Assembly (NCBI RefSeq): GCF_050589625.1
Contig: NZ_JBNGOP010000002.1
Location: 1-64,000, forward strand
Source of the DNA: Pelagihabitans sp947500445
GTDB lineage: Bacteria > Bacteroidota > Bacteroidia > Flavobacteriales > Flavobacteriaceae
Direction of reading: 5' to 3'
Length of the DNA: 64,000 nucleotides
Below, piece by piece: positions 17,968-26,868 of the stretch. Numbering within the stretch: position 1 is the stretch's first letter; every line of letters begins with the position of its first letter. A program made the translations under genes and the position numbers. Under the pieces are notes generated by a model. The model worked only from the letters and a program-made list of their open reading frames with translations, was not told where the DNA came from and ran no database searches.

Positions 17968-18498
17968 TAAGCTTTGTTTCAAAACGGAGCAATTTTTTTC
18001 AGGACTTGTCCATAACCGTTCTGACAGCACGATGCTAAAAAAAAAATTTAAATAACTCATTATCATCTACTTAAAAGTATCAATAGGATTTCACCTAGTG
18101 AATTTTTGGTTCCGCTAACCTGCCCTATTGGTTGTACAAAAGCCAATCGATGATAACGGCAAGTCCGTTTTACCGCAATTGAACTTACCATACCAGTGCC
18201 CCGTAGGCTAATCCGATAACATCAGTTGGACCACTCCGCTTTAACAAATATTTACAGTACAAAACTACTTTTTGGCACTACTTTCGAACACTGTTTTTTT
18301 GTCTGGAAAAATTCAATCCTAAAACCAGTTCATACGCCGCATTATCACGGCATGTGACTCATCGCATCAGTATATTATCTCTCGCACAGCTATGGATATT
18401 GGTTTATCGTTTCTTTTTTTTAGCTATGCATTTGGATAAGCTGGTTTTAGGTTCAGAAATGGCATTTTATGAATCAGCATAACCATAACGACCGTTTA

Positions 18499-18534
18499 AA
18501 AAAAGTTCGAACGTACAAACGTTCGAACTTTTTT
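18499..18534. terminator. Terminator of broken GH9-4
   Basis: AAGTTCGAACGT pairs with ACGTTCGAACTT around an ACAA loop, flanked by A and T runs. It lies 35 nt past the stop of the minus-strand gene ending at 18570. Confidence 0.88.
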
Positions 18535-18569
18535 ATTCTTACAGCACTACCGCCGAGAACCTATGGCAC

Positions 18570-21408
18570 TCACCGAATGCTTAACTTGGAAGTATATGAT
18601 TTTAGGGTAACGGCATCGGTCAATCGCAATAGATAGATGCCCGAGGGAATCGTTTTAACGAAAATACGATGATCGCCGCCCGTGTTTCGGGTGTCCGTCA
18701 ATACTTCCCTTCCCAACAGATCATAGATTTCCACGGAGAAGCCGTTCTTTGCCGAAACATGCAACATTCCATCGGTGACCGGATTGGGAAAAGCGGCCAA
18801 TGTAGCCTTTTCTTCTTCGGTGCCGATGAGCTTGGTTTTCAAGGCAACGGAACAACTGCGATTTCCAAAATTGAACTGACCGTTGGTAAACAGTTTTTCC
18901 TTATTCCCCAAACAACAGGTTGAATTCTCTTCTACCGCTTCCGTTTCCGTTTGCAACCTTCGCCCACATACCGTGATATAATCGATGGTAAGATTTCGGT
19001 CCGAACAAGATCCGCTGCCGTCGTTGACAAACCGCACCACAATACGTCCGCCGGAATAACCACTGTACACGTAATCTGCAAAACCACCGTTGGAGATACC
19101 GGTAAAGCGCTTTTTTTGTGCTCCGTTCACGTAGAGTTCCATTACCTCGTCACCACAATCCCCCTTGGCACGTATAACAATATTTCCCGAAGGACTACTC
19201 CCACAAGTTTGGTTGCCGAAGTTAAAGTTTCCGTTGGTATACAATTTATCCCGGTCCCCTTTGCAGCAGCTGGAAGTTTCGGTCGCCTTGGTTTCCGTTT
19301 GCAGGCGTTTTCCACAGACCTCAATCCAATCTACCTCCAGATTCCTATCACAACCGTTCGTTCTGGCCGCATTTACGAAATGAATACTTACCCTCCCGGA
19401 ACTGAAACCGTTATATTCGTAAACGGTATAATTGGTCCTGACAGTGTTCCAGATCTTTTTTACGACATTATTGACCCGTAATTGCATCCTCTCCGAACCG
19501 CAATCGCCCTTGACCCGAATTCTGATCATCCCATTTCCGGGCGGTGTGGACTGCCCTCTTAATACATTGACATCATTCCTCACTTTTGAGGAAAGTCTGT
19601 TACTGAAACTACCTCCCTTTGGAACAATGTACACCTGAAATTGATAGTCATTGTTCTTTACCGGAACATTGCTCGGAATGGGCACATTGATGGTCGCCGT
19701 TCTTGAACCTTTGGCTACGGCCAACTTGACTTCATTAAATTTTTGATAGTTTGGATTTCCGTCCCTTCGGAACAACACCCCAATGTCACGATTCGTTTTG
19801 GCGCTGTACTTTACGGTAAGCTGGGCAGTTTTTCCCTGGGTCACCTGTCCGGGGGCCGTGATGGAAACAATTTCGTCCTTTCCACTTGGAGGCTGGGTGC
19901 CACCGTCCGATTCTTTTACCATTTGGGCCATTAAGCCTACAAAAAATGCCTGATTGTTGATGGAAGGTTCCGTGGTTTTGACATTCCCCCGGTCATTGTC
20001 AAAATTATCGTTGGGGTCGCTGGGCCCGCCTACCAAAGCACCTGTCAACTCATAGGTATCATTGCGCTTTTCTATTATTCTGTCGGTGTTGCTCGCCGTA
20101 CGGTGATGTACCCTTCTGGGAAACTTTGTACCGATACCGGGAATGTAGGACATCTTTAGTTTATTGTCCCCAAATATGTAGTCGACTTGATCAAAAGCGA
20201 ATCTGCGATATCTATTGTATTTGGAAAACGAAGTTCCCCTAAGTTCTGCATAATACAATGCGCCGTATGCCATGGAGGCACCCAACGAGGCTGCTAAAAA
20301 ATTACTTCGAAAATAAAGTCCGCCATTGGTCCTTGGAGCATCTAACTCCCCATCGAGCCAGACCTCGGCCGCATTGAAATACTTTGCTTCCCCTGTCAAT
20401 TTGGACATCAGCAAAAATCCCTCATAGGCATGGTCCCTATAATGCATCATCCACCCTTTTGCGTTTTTTACCGAGGGGTGATTGAACTCGCTTTCGGCCT
20501 TGCTCTTATATTTTTGTTCTCCGGTAGCCCGCCACAACCATACGGCATTGGTAAAAAGATCATCCTGATAATTATTATCGGTCACTTCATCATTTTTTTG
20601 CGAAGGGGGTATGGCTCGATACTCCCCCTGAAATTTGGGGTAAGGTCATCGTGGTATCCCCTATGCTTGTCGGCAAAGTCATACAATTCCCTGGCATGGC
20701 GCAACAATTTATTGCTATACTGGCTATCGCGGTTTTTGAAAACGATAGCGGTCGCTGCCAATGCCCCGGCCGTTGCGGCCGCCATATGGGTGCCAGGTTT
20801 TTGGTAGTGATTTTTTTTGCACTGCGATCGATGTTCGGACTTTGCCTGTGTGCGGGCACCCATTCCCCGTGTTCAGGATTGGGAGATGCCTTAGCGACCC
20901 CTATCTGCGAATAATATTCGTTTTTGGATGGATGCATTTTTATCATATAATCTGCACCCCATCGCAAATGGCGCAATAAATGTTGCTCGTTTCCGGTATT
21001 GTTAAAAGACCCGCGGTAATCGATAAGGGACCAGGCCAACACCCGCATTGCATGTGCGGTGATATAATTGAATTTGGTATGGTCGCCGGCATCGTGATAG
21101 CCACCGGTCAGGTCCCTGTTTACGTCTTTTCCATCGTTCATATGGCAATTGAAACGCCAATCGAAACGGACCCAAGATGGTTGTTTACCACAGATCTGTG
21201 CATCATAAAATAAAATGGACTTTGTAAGTCCATCGTCAAAATCATTATTGTTTTGTGCGCTGATGAAAAAGGTCGCCATTAATAGAAACACCGATACCAT
21301 CAATGTTCTGATATTATTAAAGGATGGCTTCCCAATTATAAGGTGTTGTTCTCTTCCCGCTAGAAAGATTTTGGCATCGCCAAAATTTTTGGAGGTACTC
21401 TTGCTCAT
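18570..21408 (-). pseudogene. GH9 endoglucanase interrupted by two -1 frameshifts (GH9-4)
   Basis: Three adjacent minus frames together encode one GH9 protein closely related to GH9-2. The N-terminal part (from 21408) has a signal-like segment, then SILFYDAQICGKQPSW and DAGDHTKF. It loses frame at an A5 run (plus-strand T5, 20798-20802); the next frame continues as KPGTHMAAATAG... to EPYPLRK. It loses frame again at an A7 run (T7, 20593-20599), and the third frame resumes ...DNNYQDDLF. One extra A at each run would restore a continuous reading frame. The remaining architecture is GH9 with TEPSINNQAFF, an Ig-like QFQVYIVP module like those in GH9-1, two CBM60-like modules, and a T9SS type A sorting domain. 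It may be a real pseudogene or a sequencing artefact. The start at 21408 gives a 36-aa leader before the hydrophobic segment and is uncertain. Confidence 0.88.
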
Positions 21409-21455
21409 AATCTTTTTTTTAGGATTTAAGGTTTAGTTTTTTGAGCCTCGCTATT

Positions 21456-21467
21456 GACAAAAAAGTA
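21456..21467 (-). promoter_or_regulatory. TAnnnTTTTGTC element upstream of GH9-4 (proximal)
   Basis: Reads TACTTTTTTGTC on the minus strand and ends 47 nt before the 21408 start, a promoter-like distance. Confidence 0.45.
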
Positions 21468-21700
21468 TCAATCATGGTGAAAGCAATAGCAAAATCTCTT
21501 TTTCAATGTTACTTAGTTAATCAATAAATCTTAAAAAATTACCAAATGCACATAAAAAATCACAAAAAATTAAAAATATGATTAACAATTGATCATTATA
21601 TTCAAAATTATTGATTCTTATAAACAATTGATTACCAATTTGTTCAATTGAAAAAGATTTTTTAGTAAACAAAAAATCGAATATTAAAACCCTCTTTTTT

Positions 21701-21712
21701 GACAAAATCCTA
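21701..21712 (-). promoter_or_regulatory. TAnnnTTTTGTC element upstream of GH9-4 (distal)
   Basis: Reads TAGGATTTTGTC on the minus strand and runs on into AAAAAA, again giving TTTTGTCAAAA. It lies about 290 nt before the GH9-4 start. Confidence 0.45.
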
Positions 21713-21886
21713 TTGCATATGAGGTTTTATCCTGTACTCTACTACTAATTCTTGAAAGGTGCACTAGGGATCACCTACCATTCTAATTTCTAAATTCAGT
21801 GCTTACTACCTTACCTTGGTGCCACCACCAAAGAAGTGATTCTAGTTCTGGACCGCTATTGCGGCCAAACCATGGCAAACAGAGAA

Positions 21887-21915
21887 AGCCCCGACTCCTT
21901 GCGGTTGTCGGGGCT
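21887..21915 (-). terminator. Terminator of GH9-5
   Basis: A perfect 9-bp stem AGCCCCGAC / GTCGGGGCT, followed on the minus strand by TTCTCTGTTT, 35 nt beyond the GH9-5 stop. Confidence 0.8.
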
Positions 21916-21950
21916 CCTACCCTTATCACAGTTACTACCAATACTTGAAA

Positions 21951-24701
21951 CTAATCGATTACAATTTTAGAGGTTTCGGAAGTTCCGATCAACAAATTCG
22001 TCAGTTCCAAAAGATACACCCCACTCTGGACTCCTTGAAAACGGATTTGCTTTGTGCCCTGTACCCCCTTTTCGACGAAAACGGTATGCCCGACCAAATC
22101 ATAAAGAGTTACATTATAGGATGCTTCCGAAGTAATGGTTACCGTTTTATTGGATGACGGGTTGGGAACAACCTTGAACGCCCCGGAAAAACCGTTGCTC
22201 CCCGACAAATTAGATTTCAATTCGGCACCACCAAAAACGACGTTTCCGAACAAAATAAATCCATTGCAATTCAGCATTTCCGAATTGGATCCGCCGCAGG
22301 TTCCATTCTGCGACACTCCCGTATTCAACCGCTGGTCTTCGGCCTGTATCGTTTGTGCCCCTACCTGAATATAATCTACCTGTAAATCTTTTGCGGGGTC
22401 ACCGTTATCGTTTATATAACGCACTTTAATATTGCCCGTTCCCGAAGGCACGTTTTCAAAACTGTAGTCCTGATACTCCGTACCGACCGTATTGGTGTTA
22501 CCGAAATACTGATTGTTTATCTGAATGCGAAATGCTTCTCCTCCCGAGGTTCCCTTGGCCCTTACGATCAAGGTGTTCAAATCTCCTGTTGGGTCTGGGT
22601 CCGGATCCGAATCCGGGTCTGGGTCTGGGTCTGGGTCAGTATCCGTATTCGGGTCGGGTGCTACCAAGGTGGTATTGGCCACATAGTTGGCCAAAAACTT
22701 AATGTAACTGGCTTGGTAATTATTCGCATTTTCCACGAAACGGTACGCCTCTCTCCCGCGCAAATATTCCTTATTCGGGTTCCATCCATTTTCATCGGAG
22801 AACTTTTTGAGCAGCGGCTGGTTCTCAACGATATCCGTATAACGGTTCCCGCCTAAATAGATGTCGATATATCCGGCGTTCGCTTCTTTGTTCACACCAC
22901 CTGATATAAATCCGGGAACGGGCCCTACTTTGGCCGAACCTGCTACAAAGGACCTGCCATCAAAATCGGTACCGTCCTTAAACCAGGTATGCCATAATTG
23001 ATCCACGGAAAAATCGCCACCGTACTCGTACATATTCGTCAAATACGTAATTCCCAAGGGATTTACACCATGAAAGTAATGCAAGATCGCATCGGCCATT
23101 CGCTGATACTTTTGTTGATGGTTGGGAAGGTCAATGGCATAATTCAGGTAATCCAGATTATCAGATCCTTGACGTGATAAGGCCGAATTACTGCCCCAAT
23201 TTAAATCGGGATTCCGTATACCATATAGGGATACCGCATCCTTAGGATCGTAAAACTCTTCTTTTTCATCGATTTTTGCTTCTTTGGCGCTTTTTATTTT
23301 ATTTACGGCCCCCAGGTTGGCCCCGTCCAAACCAGTGTAATACAGAAATGCCTCCCCTTGGGTTGGGCCTAACAATCCCCAGGTTCCTCTAGGTCGAAAC
23401 AATTTTGCTTTTTCATAATGCGAGATGAAAAATGAATCATACTTCGTATCCCCGGTCATCGCGAACAGGTATACGGCAGCAGCAGCGGCTTCTGCATAAT
23501 GTTCATTTAAAAATATTCGTAACGGACCGTTGCCATCTCCCGCTTTAATGGCGGTATACTGACAGGTAATATTGGCAACTTCGGCATCGGTAATCACTCC
23601 CGGAGTAATCAAATCCAATGGCTCCGCATACCCTAGGTAGTATTCCCAAGCCAAGACGGCCTTCTCCAGGAGCAGATCTGAATATTCGGTATCAAAATCC
23701 TTATATACCAAGGCGGCATGTGCCAACATTCCGGCGGCTGCCATGGAAGCACTGGGACAGGTTTGCGAATAAAAACGAGGGCGGTCGTCGGTGCTTGGCG
23801 GAGATATGTAGGCATCCTTTACTACCCCAACTTTTGATATGACCGCACCATCGGGATCTTGCATGGCCATGACCCAATCCAATTCCCACTTAATTTCATC
23901 CAGAATATCGGGAAGGTTTCCACCGGCTTCGGGAATGCGAAGTGCAAAATCGTTCCAAAATTCAGGGTGTTGCTGATACGTAGTCAGTAAATTGTGTACC
24001 GGTGGAGAAGCCAGGTTGATATATTTATTGGGGTCTCCAGCGTCTATCCAACCTTTACCGACGTCCCTAGCGCTACCGCCAGGATATTTTTCATCGTAAT
24101 TGCATGGTGACAGTGCCGCGGTATCTTGAAATTTTCCCTGGTACCATGCGGTATCTACCCAATTCGCGCCTGAACCGTATTCCGCCGTTTTGTCCTGTCC
24201 GATACGTTGGTAGTAGAAGGTTTCCAAAGCAACCCGAAGCACATCTTCATATACGGCATCACCGATCTTGAAGGTATGGGAGTCTATTTTGGACCCATTT
24301 TCATCGGTAACCTGTATATAGTACTCCCCTGGTGTTTGAAATTCGGTAAAATCAAATGTCCAACCGCGGTCTCCCGAGGCCACATCCAAAAGGGAACGTT
24401 CTTCATCCTGCTCTTCCGAATTTCTCCAGATGTTGGCCTTTTTTTGAAGTACTACCTCACCTTCAAGGGTTCGCAGCTCCACGGCAATATCGGCATCCAA
24501 CAGAATGCCCTGATCGTTATTAAAACCCTCTAGGGACTTTGCGATAATAGCCTTCTTTTCAGCTTTTTCCATGTAGCCAAATTGGTCTACCCGAATGTAA
24601 TTTTTATCCGTGTCGATTCCCTGCGAAAAACCGGAAACCATGGCCCCAACGATGAAAAGGAGCAAAAGCAAGCCCTTTCGAAATATGTCATTTTTTTCCA
24701 T
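21951..24701 (-). CDS. GH9 cellulase with DP-rich linker and CBM60-like module, T9SS-secreted (GH9-5)
   Basis: Secreted 916-aa GH9 enzyme, first in the array. The signal peptide is MEKNDIFRKG plus a hydrophobic core ending GFSQ. Order: CelD_N Ig-like domain (about 28-155), GH9 domain (about 156-675; DAGD at 220-223, probable acid Glu657 in VENANNYQ), a flexible Asp-Pro repeat linker (about 680-706), a divergent CBM60-like module (about 706-815, RAKGTSGGE...DYIQVG) and a T9SS type A sorting domain (about 840-916). Compared with GH9-1 and GH9-3, the catalytic domain has extra loops (the CNYDEKYPGG region before DAGD and the CQYTAIKAGDG insertion). It probably acts outside the cell on beta-1,4-glucan. 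Confidence 0.93.
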   Translation of the reverse strand: MEKNDIFRKGLLLLLFIVGAMVSGFSQGIDTDKNYIRVDQFGYMEKAEKKAIIAKSLEGFNNDQGILLDADIAVELRTLEGEVVLQKKANIWRNSEEQDEERSLLDVASGDRGWTFDFTEFQTPGEYYIQVTDENGSKIDSHTFKIGDAVYEDVLRVALETFYYQRIGQDKTAEYGSGANWVDTAWYQGKFQDTAALSPCNYDEKYPGGSARDVGKGWIDAGDPNKYINLASPPVHNLLTTYQQHPEFWNDFALRIPEAGGNLPDILDEIKWELDWVMAMQDPDGAVISKVGVVKDAYISPPSTDDRPRFYSQTCPSASMAAAGMLAHAALVYKDFDTEYSDLLLEKAVLAWEYYLGYAEPLDLITPGVITDAEVANITCQYTAIKAGDGNGPLRIFLNEHYAEAAAAAVYLFAMTGDTKYDSFFISHYEKAKLFRPRGTWGLLGPTQGEAFLYYTGLDGANLGAVNKIKSAKEAKIDEKEEFYDPKDAVSLYGIRNPDLNWGSNSALSRQGSDNLDYLNYAIDLPNHQQKYQRMADAILHYFHGVNPLGITYLTNMYEYGGDFSVDQLWHTWFKDGTDFDGRSFVAGSAKVGPVPGFISGGVNKEANAGYIDIYLGGNRYTDIVENQPLLKKFSDENGWNPNKEYLRGREAYRFVENANNYQASYIKFLANYVANTTLVAPDPNTDTDPDPDPDPDSDPDPDPTGDLNTLIVRAKGTSGGEAFRIQINNQYFGNTNTVGTEYQDYSFENVPSGTGNIKVRYINDNGDPAKDLQVDYIQVGAQTIQAEDQRLNTGVSQNGTCGGSNSEMLNCNGFILFGNVVFGGAELKSNLSGSNGFSGAFKVVPNPSSNKTVTITSEASYNVTLYDLVGHTVFVEKGVQGTKQIRFQGVQSGVYLLELTNLLIGTSETSKIVID
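22590..22660 (-). repeat. DNA repeat encoding Asp-Pro linker
   Basis: Direct hexameric repeats (GGGTCT / GGGTCC on the plus strand) encode the (DP)n linker of GH9-5. Such runs are prone to slippage. Confidence 0.8.
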
Positions 24702-25417
24702 AATTTAAACTATTTGCGTGTTAACCTCTTCTTTTGTTTTACGGTACCTCAGGGTACGGCCAGTACTTGGCCAAGAAGCGTTTCTTTTAAATTCTGTAAA
24801 TTTCAACAGCTGTTTCAGTTGGGCCTAGGTTTCCCTGTCCCCATTTTTAGAAGCATCCCTGTTTTTTAACGGAACGGCACATTGTATCACTATTCGGTAG
24901 GCACCTTCAAACGGTGCTGTGATGCTTATGTGGCATTTCATTTAAAATTTAGGGTATTGAACAGCTGGTATTGCGACGGACCTGTAAGGCCTATTTAAAT
25001 CCATCAATGATCAAATCCGATATCGGTGTTTTTTTGGAGTGCACTCATCGGAAAAAACCAGGTTGTTTCAGCTACTTTAAACAACCGTTTTACGTACTTT
25101 TTGTTTCATAATACTGTGGTGTTTTTAATTAAAAAAAGAATTTTAATACCTTTTAAGATCTGTTTTTGACAAAAATGCATGTGCCAAATCTAGACCTCTC
25201 GGCATTACATAGTTAATAAAATTTCTATCTAAAAATTGCGAAATGATCAAATAACATTACGCTGAAGTCAATAAAATCAACAAATTGACAGGATAATACC
25301 AGAAAACAAAATTTCAAAAATCATTTTTAAACAAGCTGTTTGGAACCTCACGGGGGTTGATCAAACAAAAAAAGTAAGGCAAGTAGTTAATTTTGAGTAT
25401 CTGTAGCGCCAAAATAC
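24702..25417 (-). other. Gap upstream of GH9-5
   Basis: A 716-nt gene-free region, increasingly AT-rich towards 25400. It contains one variant TAnnnTTTTGTC element (25168-25179). No terminator is obvious for the minus-strand gene ending at 25418. Confidence 0.45.
25168..25179 (-). promoter_or_regulatory. TAnnnTTTTGTC-like element upstream of GH9-5 (variant)
   Basis: Reads TGCATTTTTGTC on the minus strand and continues into AAAAA, giving TTTTGTCAAAA. It departs from the other copies at the second base. It lies about 465 nt before the GH9-5 start. Confidence 0.35.
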
Positions 25418-26680
25418 TCAGGTCTTTTGCTTTTTCTTTTGTGCGGCAGGAAAAAGTACATTATTTAAGATGAGTCGATACCCGGGGGAAGTAGGATGCA
25501 GTTCCAGTTCCGTTTTTGGGTCCCCTACGCGATGTTGGTAGTCTTCGGGATCGTGACCCCCATAAAAGGTAAAAAAGCCTTTACCCTTTATCCCATGCAC
25601 GTAGCGCGCTTCGCCGTTGATCTTGTTTTCCCCCAAAACCATAACGGTAGGTTTTACCAACTTTCGTTCGAAGGCGGTAGTTTGTCCCATGAAGCCTTTT
25701 ACCAGAGCGGTATGGTTCTGACAGAGCATAGTGGGTACGGGATCCCATTTTGCGGAGAAGTCCATCAACGAAAAATAGTCGGACTCTTTTGGTACGTTAC
25801 CCCTTTTGGTAGTCATGTCAATAGAGGAAAATTCGTATTGCAAGGGATTGCGCTCCAACACAAAATCCTTAAAGGCAAACGTTCTGGAAAAATCGAGCTT
25901 TGATTGATAGTTTGCTTCGGAGGGATCGCCGTCGAACATGGGTTCGCAAATATCTACCGTTTCGGCGGATAGCGCAATGTCAAAACTATCGGTTGCGGAA
26001 CACATGGCGAACATGAAGCCTCCCCCGATCACATAGTTTCTAATTTTTTGCGCTACCGCCCTTTTTTGTTCGGAAACCTTATCAAATCCCAATTTAGTGG
26101 CCAAGGCCTCGGCGTTCTGTTTTTGTTCGATATACCAAGGCGCCGCACGATAAGCACCATAAAACTTACCGTACTGTCCCGTAAAATCTTCGTGGTGCAA
26201 GTGCAACCAATCGAACAGTGCCAGTTCATCGCGCAGCACTTCTTCATCATAAACCGTCTCATAGGGAATTTCGGCATAGGTGAGTACCATGGTCACCGCG
26301 TCGTCCCAAGGTTGGTTTCCCTTAGGGGAATACACGGCCACTTTTGGCGCTTTTTCCAACACCACCGCTTCTTGGTTCATGGAGGGGCTACCGATATCGT
26401 CCAAAATGGACTGTGCTTCCCCATCCGATAACACCTCAAAGGACACCCCGCGAATTTGGCATTCCTTACGGATGTTTTCCCCATCCGGTAATAGGAACGA
26501 ACCGCCCCTATAGTTCAACAACCACTGAACCTTTTGTTGCTTGGTCAGCACCCAGTAAGTAATACCGTATGCCTTAAGATGATTTTTTTGTCCTTCCACA
26601 TCCATGGGGATTAAAATGGAGGAAGCGAAAATGGGGTAAGCGGACAGAATAAAGAGAAGGGAGAGGATACTTTTTCGCAT
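25418..26680 (-). CDS. Conserved exported protein, ThuA/GATase1-like, often labelled 'asparagine synthetase B'
   Basis: A 420-residue protein with a signal peptide (MRKSILSLLFILSAYPIFAS) starting at the ATG 26680; the upstream TTG at 26710 is less likely. The region around PKVAVYSPKG and the GGGFMFAMCSATD segment, with a Cys after a small hydrophobic strand, look like a glutamine-amidotransferase/ThuA-like fold. From memory, flavobacterial homologues beside dnaB are annotated 'asparagine synthetase B', but neither the N-terminal Cys nor an ATP-pyrophosphatase domain of true AsnB is present, so that name is probably wrong. It probably acts in the periplasm; the true function is unknown. Confidence 0.7.
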   Translation of the reverse strand: MRKSILSLLFILSAYPIFASSILIPMDVEGQKNHLKAYGITYWVLTKQQKVQWLLNYRGGSFLLPDGENIRKECQIRGVSFEVLSDGEAQSILDDIGSPSMNQEAVVLEKAPKVAVYSPKGNQPWDDAVTMVLTYAEIPYETVYDEEVLRDELALFDWLHLHHEDFTGQYGKFYGAYRAAPWYIEQKQNAEALATKLGFDKVSEQKRAVAQKIRNYVIGGGFMFAMCSATDSFDIALSAETVDICEPMFDGDPSEANYQSKLDFSRTFAFKDFVLERNPLQYEFSSIDMTTKRGNVPKESDYFSLMDFSAKWDPVPTMLCQNHTALVKGFMGQTTAFERKLVKPTVMVLGENKINGEARYVHGIKGKGFFTFYGGHDPEDYQHRVGDPKTELELHPTSPGYRLILNNVLFPAAQKKKQKT

Positions 26681-26868
26681 GCCTGGTTTTCTTTGAGGGG
26701 TACTTCTCAAATATAACGGAAATTACCTCCGTTTTGTTTTTGGCAACGTTAAAGATTTTAGAAAAGGAGGTACTTTACCGGTTTCTGAAAATAGGTAAAG
26801 AGCATCATTAGAAGTCCGTTTTCAGGAAGAACAGTTTCTCTCCCCTCGATGGCAGCAATATATTAGAT

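Larger units (their letters stand above)
17646..18498 (-). other. Long regulatory gap upstream of GH9-3
   Basis: With the terminator at 18499-18534, this makes a gene-free, AT-rich gap of more than 900 nt. It contains the two TAnnnTTTTGTC elements listed separately and the inverted repeat at 17709-17730. The small reverse-strand frame at 17806-18066 has no recognisable features and is not called a gene. Confidence 0.5.
21409..21886 (-). other. Gap upstream of GH9-4
   Basis: Gene-free and very AT-rich between about 21480 and 21690. It holds two TAnnnTTTTGTC elements (21456 and 21701) and, at its far end, the terminator of GH9-5. The short minus frame at 21517-21705 is AT-rich noise with no recognisable product. 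Confidence 0.5.

Noticed and set aside
17806..18066. Minus-strand frame of 86 codons in the gap upstream of GH9-3
   Set aside because: Lies in low-complexity AT-rich DNA, has odd composition and no recognisable features.
20582..20863. A separate small gene in the middle of GH9-4
   Set aside because: Its translation aligns with the GH9 catalytic domain between the two frameshifts, so it is a fragment of the broken gene.
22590..22660. Short tandem repeats that could be mistaken for a CRISPR or microsatellite locus
   Set aside because: They encode the in-frame Asp-Pro linker of GH9-5, have no spacers, and no cas genes are present.
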